This document shows, one piece after another, positions 7,729-16,598 of a stretch of 64,000 bases of DNA. A program made the translations under genes and the position numbers. The DNA comes from Tahibacter aquaticus. GTDB lineage: Bacteria; Pseudomonadota; Gammaproteobacteria; Xanthomonadales; Rhodanobacteraceae. The notes beneath the pieces were generated by a model. It made no database searches. It was given only the letters and a program-made list of their open reading frames with translations, and was not told the DNA's origin. Where the stretch lies: NCBI RefSeq assembly GCF_004363655.1, contig NZ_SNZH01000017.1, positions 62,001 to 126,000 on the forward strand, written 5' to 3'. Positions within the stretch are counted from its first letter, which is position 1. Every line of letters starts with the position of its first letter.

Positions 7729-8610
7729 ATGGAAATTCGCGCGCGCATGAGCTTTCCCAACGGCGAGCACGCCGATTTCGTGCTGACGCCTGGCGTTTGT
7801 GGAATAGGCTCCGATAGGGACAATCAGATTGTTCTGTCCAGCCCGGGCATCGCGCCGCACCATGCGCGCATCGAAGTCGACGGGCGCGGGCTTACCTTGA
7901 ACGTTCTCGACGCCAAGGCCCACACGCATCTGAATGCACGGCCCGTGCGCGAGAAGGGCATAGTCCGGCTCGGCGACGTGCTCAGCATCGATGCGGTGCA
8001 GATCATGATCAAACCCGAGCGCGACGAGGTTATCCGCACGGCCGTTCCCGACAGCGGCGCCAGCGCCGACACGGCGGAGACGCGCGCGCGCGCAGTGCCC
8101 CCCAAGGTCGTATTGCGCGGCGTATCGGGCAGCCAGTTCGGCCGCATCGTGCCGGTGCGCGGCCGCCTCACCATAGGCCGCGGCAACGAATGCGACCTGA
8201 GCCTGGACGAGCCGGAAATGTCGCGCAAGCACGCGATGATCGAAAACAACGGTGACGGCATCTACCTGCGCGACCTGGGTTCGTCCAACGGCACTTTCGT
8301 CAACGGCGTGCAGGTGCGCGACGCGGTACTGCATCCTGGCGACCAGATCGCGTTCGACCGCAACCGCTTCCTGCTCGAAGCACCGGGCCTGCCGCTGCGG
8401 GGCGAACTGGTGGAAGAGCGCAGCCCGGGCTTTGCCCCGGCCATCACCCAGACCATGCAGGCAGTCAACCTGCCCGATCTCAAGCCGGCGCGGCCTGCTG
8501 CTGCGCCGCCGGTGGAGTCCAGCGCAAACCGCAACGAGATCTGGTGGCTGATCGCTGCGGCCGGCCTGATCGGCGGGGCGATTGCACTGCTGCTGCTGTA
8601 CGGCTTCTGA
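7729..8610 (+). CDS. Tail-anchored double FHA-domain protein
   Basis: A 293-residue protein with two forkhead-associated folds and a C-terminal membrane anchor. The first FHA (about 8-85) is degenerate. The second (about 115-215) is canonical, with TIGRGNECDL, SRKHAMI and LGSSNGTFVNG, the residues that bind phosphothreonine. A single hydrophobic segment (IWWLIAAAGLIGGAIALLLL) ends the protein, so the FHA domains face the cytoplasm. It sits 75 bp after the barrel gene; TAAAT with an upstream TG in the gap could give it its own promoter. It is the likely phosphothreonine-dependent partner of the nearby kinase. Confidence 0.87.
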   Translation: MEIRARMSFPNGEHADFVLTPGVCGIGSDRDNQIVLSSPGIAPHHARIEVDGRGLTLNVLDAKAHTHLNARPVREKGIVRLGDVLSIDAVQIMIKPERDEVIRTAVPDSGASADTAETRARAVPPKVVLRGVSGSQFGRIVPVRGRLTIGRGNECDLSLDEPEMSRKHAMIENNGDGIYLRDLGSSNGTFVNGVQVRDAVLHPGDQIAFDRNRFLLEAPGLPLRGELVEERSPGFAPAITQTMQAVNLPDLKPARPAAAPPVESSANRNEIWWLIAAAGLIGGAIALLLLYGF

Positions 8611-8664
8611 CATCGAACAGCGGGCCTGGCTGGTCCAGTCCGAAGCGTTTCTGCCCGGCGCGGC

Positions 8665-9315
8665 TTACTCTGCCTTGCGCAATGTCGGCGGGTTGGCCGC
8701 TGCGCGTTGCGGCAGCCAGCGTTGCCAGGGCAGCCGCGCTGCCATCAGGGCCAGGTAGATGCCGAGATAGATCAGCGGTTCGCGCACCGCGATCTTCTGG
8801 CCCGATTTCACCAGCCATAAATAGTGCAAGACTGCACAAATGCCAACCAGGTAGACCAGTTTATGCAGACGGCCCCAGTTCCGGCCGAGCCGCCGCATCA
8901 TGCCCCGGGTCGAGGTGATCGCCAGCGGCAGCATCAGCAGCCAGGCGGAAAAACCCACGGTGATGTACGGCCGCTTGAGGATTTCCTCGAACAGCTGGCG
9001 CCAGAAAGCGCCCAGGTCGATCACCAGATAAATGCCCAGATGCACGCTGGCATAGAAGAACGCGAACAGGCCCAGCATGCGGCGCAAGCGCAACACTACG
9101 GCCTGGCCGCTGAGCTGGCGCAGCGGCGTCACGGCCAGGGTCAGCAGCAGCAGGCGCAGCGCCCAGTCGCCGCTACGGTGTTCCAATTGGGCGACCGGGT
9201 CGGCTCCCAGCTGATCGTGCAGGGTGTCCCAGAGCAACAGCACCAGCGGCAGCAGGCACAGACTGAAGACGATGGCCTTGGCGGCAGCGATGCGGCGATC
9301 GAAAGGTTTCGTCAT
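8665..9315 (-). CDS. msrQ: MsrQ, heme membrane subunit of periplasmic methionine sulfoxide reductase
   Basis: A 216-residue integral membrane protein of the YedZ/MsrQ family that passes electrons from the quinone pool or flavin to MsrP. Several TM helices are visible (AIVFSLCLLPLVLLL, LLLLTLAVTPL, MLGLFAFFYASVHLGIYL, YLVGICAVLHYLWLV), with heme-ligand His residues in the SVHLG, LHKLVY and VLHYLW helices. Its ATG overlaps the msrP stop (ATGA), so the two are co-translated. It converges with the FHA gene with a 54-bp gap. Confidence 0.93.
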   Translation of the reverse strand: MTKPFDRRIAAAKAIVFSLCLLPLVLLLWDTLHDQLGADPVAQLEHRSGDWALRLLLLTLAVTPLRQLSGQAVVLRLRRMLGLFAFFYASVHLGIYLVIDLGAFWRQLFEEILKRPYITVGFSAWLLMLPLAITSTRGMMRRLGRNWGRLHKLVYLVGICAVLHYLWLVKSGQKIAVREPLIYLGIYLALMAARLPWQRWLPQRAAANPPTLRKAE

Positions 9316-10298
9316 CAGTAGTTCGCGCGCAGGTTCATGCCGGCGTAGAGCGAAGCCACCTCGTCGGCATAGCCGTTGAAGGGCAGGGTGGCAATGCGCT
9401 TGGCGAACAGGCTGCCGCCGCTGCCGGCAATGCGCCGTTCGCTGGACTGGGTCCAGCGCGGATGATCCACCGCAGGGTTCACATTGGAATAAAATCCATA
9501 TTCGCTGGGCCCGGCGATATTCCACGACGTTGACGGCTGGTTTTCCCAGAACTCGATTCGCACGATGGACTTGGCACCCTTGAAGCCGTATTTCCACGGC
9601 ACCACCAGGCGCAGCGGTGCGCCGTTCTGGTTGGGCAGCGCACGGCCGTACAGGCCGACCGCGAGCATGGCCAGCGGATGCATGGCCTCGTCGATGCGCA
9701 GGGCTTCGCGGTACGGCCAGTCGAGCACGTCGTAGGCCAGCCCGGGCATTTCCTGCGGCCGGTTGACGGTGGTAAAGGCGACATATTTCGCGCGCGAGGT
9801 TGGCTTGAAGCGCTTCAGGCATTCGCCCAGCGGAATACCGATCCAGGGAATCACCATCGACCAGGCTTCGACACAGCGGTGACGGTAGATACGTTCCTCC
9901 AGCGTGTGCGGCTTGAGCAGGTCCTCCAGGCTGAACCGGCCGATGACTTCGGCGTGGCCGGCGACTTCCACGGTCCACGGCTGCGGCTGGAAGCGGCCGG
10001 CATGACGTGCGGGATCGCCCTTGCCGGTACCGAATTCGTAGTAGTTGTTGTAGCTGGTCGCATCGCGCCAGCTGGTGAGTTCTTCCTTGCTGTCCCAGCG
10101 CGAATTCCGGGTAGCAGGAAGAACCGCGCCGCTGGGGCCGCTATCGGCTGGCGCACCGGCATCGCCGCCGCTGCTGCAGCCGCTGGCCAGCAACGGTGCC
10201 AGCAGGCCCAGGCCACGCAGGAACCCGCGCCGCTGCAAGTAGACAGACTCCGGCGTGATGTCGGAGCCGGCAATCGGGGCAACTCGGTATGGCTTCAT
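9315..10298 (-). CDS. msrP: MsrP, periplasmic molybdopterin methionine sulfoxide reductase
   Basis: A 327-residue molybdoenzyme that repairs oxidised methionines in envelope proteins. It carries a twin-arginine signal (QRRGFLRG, residues 22-29, then a hydrophobic stretch ending LLASGC). The molybdenum-ligating Cys is Cys142 in YRHRCVEAW. The start MKPYRV is preferred to a GTG seven codons upstream, because it leaves a normal-length leader and has GAGA just upstream. It pairs with msrQ. The molybdopterin genes mobA, moeA and moeB are also in this window. Confidence 0.93.
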   Translation of the reverse strand: MKPYRVAPIAGSDITPESVYLQRRGFLRGLGLLAPLLASGCSSGGDAGAPADSGPSGAVLPATRNSRWDSKEELTSWRDATSYNNYYEFGTGKGDPARHAGRFQPQPWTVEVAGHAEVIGRFSLEDLLKPHTLEERIYRHRCVEAWSMVIPWIGIPLGECLKRFKPTSRAKYVAFTTVNRPQEMPGLAYDVLDWPYREALRIDEAMHPLAMLAVGLYGRALPNQNGAPLRLVVPWKYGFKGAKSIVRIEFWENQPSTSWNIAGPSEYGFYSNVNPAVDHPRWTQSSERRIAGSGGSLFAKRIATLPFNGYADEVASLYAGMNLRANY

Positions 10299-10407
10299 GG
10301 CAAGGTCTCGTTTTTCCACCAGACCGGTATCAGTGCAGCGATCTTTCAGGCGGGGCTGGCGATGCGTACAGCCGCAGATATACTCGGGTCAAATCAGTCG
10401 ATGCCGA

Positions 10408-13400
10408 GTGACGGTGCACGGGGAACCTCACATTGCCGCGGCTTTCCGTTACTCGCCCAGCCTGGTCATGCTGCTGGCGGCGGGCGACGGGCATATCGTC
10501 GATCTGAACCTGGCCGCGGAAACCGCCCTCGGGTATACGCGTGCCGAACTGCTGGGTCGGCGCCCGCTGGACCTTGGCTTGTGGCGCCATCCGGACGCGC
10601 GCGGACTGCTCTGGACACGCCTGCGCAGCGAAGGCCGCCTGTTCGAGCAGTCGCTGGAATTCGTCACCAAGGACGGTACTGCGCTGCGCGTGGTACTGAA
10701 TGCCGAGTTGCTCGATACGCACGGCAGCGCGCATATCCTCTGCCTGGCGCGCCTCAGCGGCCCCGATGGCGTGGTGCTGGCGCCCAATCTCGACCTGACC
10801 AGCTTCCGTTCGCTGTTCATGGCGGCGGCCGAGGGCATCTACCGCAGCTTGCCAGAGGGCGGACTGATCGACGTCAATCCGGCTCTGGTACGCATCTTCG
10901 GCTACGACTCCATCGACCAGATGCTGCGGGAATTTCCTCGCCCTTCGCATGCGGTCTACGTGGACGAGGGCGTGGCGGAACAATTGTTTGCGGATCTGCA
11001 TCGCGACGGCCAGATCGAAAACCGCCGTACCCGCGTACGCCGCCGCGACGGCAGCACCATCTGGATCAACGAGAACCTGCGTAGCGTGCGCGACCAGAGC
11101 GGCCAGCTGCTGTTCGTCGAAGGCTCGGTCGTCGACATCACGCGCCAGGAGGCCGCCGAAACGGCGCTGCGCCAGTCCGAAGAGCTGTACCGCATCCTGG
11201 TGGACAACTGCCGCGACGGCGTTTTCCTGATCCAGCGCGGCAAGGTGGAGTTCACCAACGGCGCCATGGCCGACATGCTCGGCTACAGCGTCGGCGAGCT
11301 GCTGGGCAGCGAATACATGGAGCTGGTCGCGCCGGAGTCGCGTGCGGCGCAGATGGAGCGGCGCGTCCTGCGCGAAAGCGGTTCGCGCGAAGTGCAGGGC
11401 TACGAGATCAACATGCTGTGCAAGGACGGCAGCCGACGCCTGGTGCAGGTGCGTGCCGATCCGGTGGTATTCGACGGCGATATCGCCAGCACCGGCACGG
11501 CGCGCGACATTACCGAAGAGCGCGCCCAGCAGCGCGCCCTGGCCGAGGCCGAGCGCAAATACCGCCAGCTGTTCCGCCATTCCGTGATCGGCCTGTTCCA
11601 GGCCCATCCGGATGGCCGCGTGCTGGAAGCCAATGCCGCGCTGGGGCATCTGTTCGGCTATGCCTCGCGCAGCGACCTGCTGCAGCACATGGCGCATATC
11701 GACGATATCGACATGCCACCCGAAGACCGCCACGAACTGCTCGAGCTGCTGCGCCGGAACGGCCAGGTCACCGACCAGGAAGTACGCATCCGCCGCTACG
11801 ACGGCCGGCCGATCTGGGTTTCGCTGAATGTGCATGCGGTGCGCGATGCAGAAGGCCGTGTGCTCAGCCTGGAGGGAGCGGTACAGGACGTTACCGCACG
11901 GCGCGACGCGGAACGCGCGCTGCTCAGTTCCGAAGAGCGCTACCGCACTCTGGTCGAGCATGCTCAGATCGCCGTGTACGTGATGCGTGACGAGCGCTAC
12001 ATCTACGTCAACCAGCGTTTCGCCAACCTGACCGGCTACGACGAGCGCGAACTGATCGGCATGCACTGGAACGAGCTGGCCAGTGCCGAGGGCCGCCGCA
12101 TCATCGCCGCGCGCGTTGCCGCGCGCGGGCGTGGCGAAGTACTGCCGGCCGAATACGAAACCTTCCTGCGGCGCAAGGGCGGCCGCGAGTTGCGCGTCAG
12201 CGTCAGCGCCGGTCCGATCCGCCTGGATGACGGCGACTATTTCAGCGGCACCGTGCGCGACGTGACCGAACGCCACCGCTTTGAAAGCGAGCTGGAGCAC
12301 AACGCCACCCACGACGCCCTGACCGGCCTGCCCAACCGCGTGCTGTTCGAGCGCCATCTCACCGGGCGTCTGGGCGAGGCGCAGGAGCAGGGTGCATACG
12401 GCTATGCCGTGCTGTTTCTCGATCTGGACGGTTTCAAGCTGGTCAACGACAGCCTGGGCCATGCCACCGGCGACCGCCTGCTGGTCGAGATCGTCGCGCG
12501 CCTGCGTGGCGTACTGCCCGAAGGCTGCATTCTGGCGCGCTATGGCGGCGACGAATTCACCATGCTGCCGCGCGGCCAATGGACGACGCACTCGGCTGAG
12601 GCGCTGGCGCACCAGGTGCTGCAGGCGCTGGGCGAACCGTTCGTGTTCGACGGCCATCGCATCTACTCCGGTGCCAGCCTGGGCATCGTGCTGGGCCGGG
12701 CCGGCTACGACACGCCCGAACAGGTACTGCGCGATGCGGACACGGCCATGTACCGTGCCAAGGCGCGCGGCAAATCGGCCTACATGATGTTCGACGAGGC
12801 CATGCACCGCGCCGCGCGCGAACGGCTGCGCCTGGAAACCGATCTGCGCGAAGCGGTGGAACGGCAGGAATTCCGCGTGCATTTCCAGCCTCTGGTCGAT
12901 CTGCGCAGCGGCGCGGTGGTGGGCTGCGAGGCGCTGCTGCGCTGGCTGCACCCTGAGCGCGGTCTGTTGCAACCGCCGCAATTCCTCGACGTGGCCGAGG
13001 AAACCGGCCTAATCGTCGCGATCGACTGGTGGGTGCTGGAACAGACCTGCGCCCAGCTCAAGCAATGGCAGCAGCGCTATCCCGCGTTCCACGACCTGCG
13101 CGCCAACGTCAACGTGGACGACCGCCAGTTCGCTGAGCGCGATGTCGCCGCCGGCATAGGCCGGGTGCTGCAGCGTACCGGGTTGGCCGCTGCTTCGCTG
13201 GCGATCGAGGTGACTGAAACCGTATTCCGCTCGGGCCGGGTCCAGGCCGAGGCGATATTGCGCGAGGTCAAGCAACTGGGCGTCAGCCTGGTGGTTGACG
13301 ATTTCGGCACCGGCTATTCCTCGCTCGATTCGTTTGCCTCGTCGCCGTTCGATGCGCTGAAGATCGACCGCAGCTTCGTGCGCGACATGGAAACCAACCG

Positions 13401-13614
13401 CCGTCATCGCGCCATCGTGCGCACCGTGTCGGGTTTCGCCGAAGACCTGGGGCTGTCGCTGACCGCCGAAGGCGTGGAAACCGCGGCGCAGGCGGAGCTG
13501 CTGCTGGCCATGGGCTGCAGCACCGCACAAGGCTATCTGTATGCGCCGGCGCTGCCTGCCGCGGAAATGGAACAGCTGCTGGCCGCGGGTTCGGTTTTGA
13601 AACGCCGCGCCTGA
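10408..13614 (+). CDS. Multi-PAS GGDEF-EAL cyclic-di-GMP protein
   Basis: A soluble protein of about 1068 residues with five consecutive PAS-type sensor domains (roughly 5-120, 130-250, 255-380, 385-500, 510-625), then GGDEF and EAL domains. The GGDEF motif (713-717, in RYGGDEF) is intact, so it could make c-di-GMP; no RxxD inhibitory site is seen just before it. The EAL domain has EALLRW (Glu841), DDFGTGYSSL, and AEGVET, so it could also hydrolyse c-di-GMP. No TM segment is seen. The start is uncertain: GTG at 10408 or 10414, both directly before the first PAS. It is divergent from msrP. Confidence 0.88.
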   Translation: MTVHGEPHIAAAFRYSPSLVMLLAAGDGHIVDLNLAAETALGYTRAELLGRRPLDLGLWRHPDARGLLWTRLRSEGRLFEQSLEFVTKDGTALRVVLNAELLDTHGSAHILCLARLSGPDGVVLAPNLDLTSFRSLFMAAAEGIYRSLPEGGLIDVNPALVRIFGYDSIDQMLREFPRPSHAVYVDEGVAEQLFADLHRDGQIENRRTRVRRRDGSTIWINENLRSVRDQSGQLLFVEGSVVDITRQEAAETALRQSEELYRILVDNCRDGVFLIQRGKVEFTNGAMADMLGYSVGELLGSEYMELVAPESRAAQMERRVLRESGSREVQGYEINMLCKDGSRRLVQVRADPVVFDGDIASTGTARDITEERAQQRALAEAERKYRQLFRHSVIGLFQAHPDGRVLEANAALGHLFGYASRSDLLQHMAHIDDIDMPPEDRHELLELLRRNGQVTDQEVRIRRYDGRPIWVSLNVHAVRDAEGRVLSLEGAVQDVTARRDAERALLSSEERYRTLVEHAQIAVYVMRDERYIYVNQRFANLTGYDERELIGMHWNELASAEGRRIIAARVAARGRGEVLPAEYETFLRRKGGRELRVSVSAGPIRLDDGDYFSGTVRDVTERHRFESELEHNATHDALTGLPNRVLFERHLTGRLGEAQEQGAYGYAVLFLDLDGFKLVNDSLGHATGDRLLVEIVARLRGVLPEGCILARYGGDEFTMLPRGQWTTHSAEALAHQVLQALGEPFVFDGHRIYSGASLGIVLGRAGYDTPEQVLRDADTAMYRAKARGKSAYMMFDEAMHRAARERLRLETDLREAVERQEFRVHFQPLVDLRSGAVVGCEALLRWLHPERGLLQPPQFLDVAEETGLIVAIDWWVLEQTCAQLKQWQQRYPAFHDLRANVNVDDRQFAERDVAAGIGRVLQRTGLAAASLAIEVTETVFRSGRVQAEAILREVKQLGVSLVVDDFGTGYSSLDSFASSPFDALKIDRSFVRDMETNRRHRAIVRTVSGFAEDLGLSLTAEGVETAAQAELLLAMGCSTAQGYLYAPALPAAEMEQLLAAGSVLKRRA

Positions 13615-13666
13615 GCGGCAGTGCGGCTTATCGCCAGGCCGTCCGCGCACGGGCGCTGCGCAACGG

Positions 13667-13672
13667 CATAAT
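13667..13672 (+). promoter_or_regulatory. Possible -10 box of serC
   Basis: CATAAT ends ten bases before the first ATG of serC. Transcription would start close to 13679. No clear -35 element is visible. Confidence 0.3.
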
Positions 13673-13702
13673 CGCGCTTCAATGTCGATGGAGTGCCTGC
13701 CT

Positions 13703-14785
13703 TTGAGCCGTGGTCATAATTTCAGCGCCGGTCCCGCCGCGCTGCCGGAAGCCGTACTGCGTCGTGCCCAGGCGGAGCTGCTGGAATGGGGTACGTCCGG
13801 CGCCTCGGTCATGGAAGTGAGTCATCGCGGCAAGGAATTCATGGCCATGGCCGAACAGGCCGAGGCTGACCTGCGCGGCCTGCTGGCCATTCCCGCGAAC
13901 TACAAGGTCCTGTTCCTACAGGGCGGTGCGACCCAGCAATTCGCCCAGATCCCGATGAACCTGGCCAGGCCGGAGCAGCGCGCCGACTACATCGTCACCG
14001 GCGACTGGGGCGAAAAAGCCGTGCGCGAGGCCGGCTCGCTGGTACGCGCACAGGTATCGGCCACGTCGGCGGCGAACAACTATACGGCGCTTCCGCCGCG
14101 TGCTGACTGGGATCTCGACCCCGCCTCCGCGTACGTGCACTACACGCCGAACGAAACCATCCGTGGCGTGGAATTCCACGAGGTTCCCGACGTCGGCGGC
14201 GTGCCGCTGATCGCCGACATGTCCTCGACCATCCTGTCGCGGCGCATCGATGTGTCGCGCTTTGGCCTGATCTATGCGGGGGCGCAGAAAAATATTGGGC
14301 CGTCCGGACTGGTCGTGCTGATCGTGCGTGAAGACCTGCTCGAGCGCTGCCCCAGTACCCTGCCGAAGATTTTCAGCTTCGCCGAGCACGCGGCGCAGAA
14401 TTCGCTGCTCAACACGCCCAACACCTTCGGCTGGTATCTGGCCGGGCTTGTGTTCCAGTGGCTCAAGGCCGAAGGCGGCCTCGCCGTAATAGAGCAGCGC
14501 AACCGGCGCAAGGCGGAAACGCTCTACGACTTTATCGACACGTCGGATTTTTACGCCAACCCGGTCGATCGTGCGGCGCGGTCGTGGATGAACGTGCCTT
14601 TTACCCTGGCAGACAGCGCGCTCGATGCGGCATTCCTGCAGCAATCCCGGGATGCCGGCCTGCTGGCACTGAAAGGCCACAAGCTTGTCGGCGGCATGCG
14701 CGCGTCGCTATACAACGCCGTGGAGCAGGCCAGCGTCGATGCGCTGGTCGATTTCATGCGCGATTTCGCCCGGCGTAACGGGTAA
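13703..14785 (+). CDS. serC: Phosphoserine aminotransferase
   Basis: A PLP enzyme that makes 3-phosphoserine from 3-phosphohydroxypyruvate and glutamate, and also acts in pyridoxine synthesis. HNFSAGPAALP opens the protein, and the PLP lysine is in GAQKNIGPSG. The start is debatable. TTG at 13703 has GGAG nine bases upstream, gives 360 residues and puts the PLP Lys at 196, near E. coli Lys198. ATG at 13682 gives 367 residues without a ribosome site but lies just behind a possible -10 box and could be leaderless. Unlike in Pseudomonas, serC is not adjacent to pheA; an ABC-F gene, serA and an FAD enzyme lie between them. Confidence 0.94.
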   Translation: MSRGHNFSAGPAALPEAVLRRAQAELLEWGTSGASVMEVSHRGKEFMAMAEQAEADLRGLLAIPANYKVLFLQGGATQQFAQIPMNLARPEQRADYIVTGDWGEKAVREAGSLVRAQVSATSAANNYTALPPRADWDLDPASAYVHYTPNETIRGVEFHEVPDVGGVPLIADMSSTILSRRIDVSRFGLIYAGAQKNIGPSGLVVLIVREDLLERCPSTLPKIFSFAEHAAQNSLLNTPNTFGWYLAGLVFQWLKAEGGLAVIEQRNRRKAETLYDFIDTSDFYANPVDRAARSWMNVPFTLADSALDAAFLQQSRDAGLLALKGHKLVGGMRASLYNAVEQASVDALVDFMRDFARRNG

Positions 14786-14832
14786 GAGTATACTAAAGTA
14801 CAAAATATACACGAATGTAAAATACGCCGAAC

Positions 14833-14870
14833 GTAGTTTGGGGTGCGCCTGACAGCTTGCCCCAAGCTAC
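14833..14870. repeat. Single GTAG-type REP element
   Basis: A 38-bp imperfect palindrome beginning GTAG and ending CTAC (GTAGTTTGGGG ... CCCCAAGCTAC). Its interior TGCGCCTGACAGCTTG closely matches the arms of the larger element at 59011-59178, about 26 of 31 bases. The GTAG tip is characteristic of REPs mobilised by RAYT transposases, such as the SMAG repeats of Stenotrophomonas. It lies in the 3' gap between convergent serC and the ABC-F gene. Confidence 0.7.
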
Positions 14871-14878
14871 TTTATTTG

Positions 14879-16486
14879 TTACGCAGCCTGCGCATTCGGC
14901 GCCCGCGCCTGGCGGGTGCCGCGGGAACGCAGCCAGGCCGCATATTCGTCGAGGTCGCCGTCGAAGGCTTCGACTTTGCCGTCGGCGACACGCCAGAAGG
15001 TGTCGCAGACCAGGCCGGTCAGGTGGCGGTCGTGCGAGACCAGCACGATGGCGCCGTCGAAATCGCTGAGCGCTTCGGCCAAGGCTTCGCGCATCTCCAG
15101 GTCGAGATGGTTGGTCGGCTCGTCCAGCAGCAATACATTGGGGCGGCGCCAGGCGATCAGGGCCAGTGCCAGGCGCGCGCGCTCGCCGCCGGAGAAATTG
15201 TCGATGACCTCGAACGCGCGGTTGCCGGAGAAATTCCAGCGCGCGAGGAAGTCGCGGAATTCCTGCGTGGCCACGCCGGGCGCGATGTCCTTCAGATGGT
15301 CGATCGGGCTTTGTCCTTCGTGCAGCGACTCCACGGTGTGCTGGGCGAAGTAGCCCAGCTGCATGTCCTTGTGCGCCATGCGATCGCCCTGCAGCAGCGC
15401 CAGTTCGCCGACCAGGGTCTTGACCAGTGTCGACTTGCCCGCGCCGTTCGGGCCGAGCAGGCCGATGCGGTCGCCGGCTTCCAGGCCGAATCCTACGTTG
15501 TGGAGAATGCAAGTTTGTGCATAACCGGCATCGGTGTCGTTCAGGCGCAGCAGCGAATGCGGCAGCTTCAGAGGAGCGTCGAAGTTGATGCGGATCTGGC
15601 GCTCGGCGCGCACCGCCTCGGTGCCGCTGAGCTTGGCCAGGCGCTTGACCCGCGACTGAGCCTGGCGCGCCTTGCTGGCCTTGGCCTTGAAGCGATCGAT
15701 GAAGGACTGCAGATGGGCACGTTCGGCCTGTTCCTTCTCGAACGCGATCTGCTGCTGGCGCAGCTGTTCGGCTCGCTGGCGTTCGAAGCTGGTGTAGTCG
15801 CCGGTATACAGCTTGGCGCGGCCTTCGTGCAGGTGCAGGGTATGCGTGCTGACGCCGTCGAGGAATTCGCGGTCGTGCGAAATCATCAGCAGCATGCCCG
15901 GGTATTTCAGCAGCCATTGCTCCAGCCAGAGCACGGCGTCGAGATCCAGATGGTTGGTCGGTTCGTCCAGCAGCAAAACGTCGCTGGGCATCATCAGGGC
16001 CCGCGCCAGGTTCAGGCGTACGCGCCAGCCGCCGGAGAAGTCCGACACCGGCATCTGGTGCGTATCCGGATGAAAGCCGAGGCCGTGCAGCAGGCGGCCG
16101 GCGCGGGCGCTGGCATCGTAGCCGTTGATCGCGGCGAGTTTCTGGTGGGCCAGGGCTACGGCGTCCCAGTCTTCGCGTTCCATCGCCTGCGCTTCGGCGC
16201 GCAGGATCGAATGCACTTCCTCGTCGCCCGACAGCACGAATTCGATGGCCGGGTCGGGCAGGGACGGCGTTTCCTGGGCCACGCTGGCGATGCGCAGCTT
16301 GCTCGGCAGATCCAGGTCGCCACGGTCTGGCTCGACTTCGCCCTGGATGGCCGCGAACAGGCTGGACTTGCCGCAGCCGTTGCGTCCGACCACGCCGACG
16401 CGGGCGCCCGCGTGCAGGGTGAGGTCTACATCGGACAGCAGAAGGCGTTCGCCGCGACGCAGGGCGAAGTTACGCAAGGCAATCAT
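14879..16486 (-). CDS. ABC-F family ATPase, YheS-like, lacking the C-terminal coiled coil
   Basis: A 535-residue ribosome-associated ATPase with two ABC domains and no membrane part. Walker A is GRNGCGKSS in the first domain and GPNGAGKST in the second. Signatures are DFSGGW and NFSGGE, and LLLDEPTNHLDLD occurs in both halves. The linker between the halves (about 245-300) is the long charged P-site tRNA-interaction arm. The sequence tracks E. coli YheS (637 residues) but stops about 100 residues early, after LDEYAAWL, so the YheS coiled-coil tail is absent. ATG at MIALRNF is chosen by family alignment; no good Shine-Dalgarno is visible. Confidence 0.88.
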   Translation of the reverse strand: MIALRNFALRRGERLLLSDVDLTLHAGARVGVVGRNGCGKSSLFAAIQGEVEPDRGDLDLPSKLRIASVAQETPSLPDPAIEFVLSGDEEVHSILRAEAQAMEREDWDAVALAHQKLAAINGYDASARAGRLLHGLGFHPDTHQMPVSDFSGGWRVRLNLARALMMPSDVLLLDEPTNHLDLDAVLWLEQWLLKYPGMLLMISHDREFLDGVSTHTLHLHEGRAKLYTGDYTSFERQRAEQLRQQQIAFEKEQAERAHLQSFIDRFKAKASKARQAQSRVKRLAKLSGTEAVRAERQIRINFDAPLKLPHSLLRLNDTDAGYAQTCILHNVGFGLEAGDRIGLLGPNGAGKSTLVKTLVGELALLQGDRMAHKDMQLGYFAQHTVESLHEGQSPIDHLKDIAPGVATQEFRDFLARWNFSGNRAFEVIDNFSGGERARLALALIAWRRPNVLLLDEPTNHLDLEMREALAEALSDFDGAIVLVSHDRHLTGLVCDTFWRVADGKVEAFDGDLDEYAAWLRSRGTRQARAPNAQAA

Positions 16487-16598
16487 GGGGTGGCCAGGCA
16501 GGCGAAACCGGCGATTGTAGCGCACCTGAGCGCCGATGCCATGACAGCGTCCATCCGCATTGTCGCGGCCGCCAGGCGGCCGCGACGGCCTTCAGCGG

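Noticed and set aside
14793-15917. A second protein antisense or alternative to the ABC-F gene
   Set aside because: It is the same strand in another frame, Arg/Pro/Ala-rich, while the ABC-F frame has all ATPase motifs.
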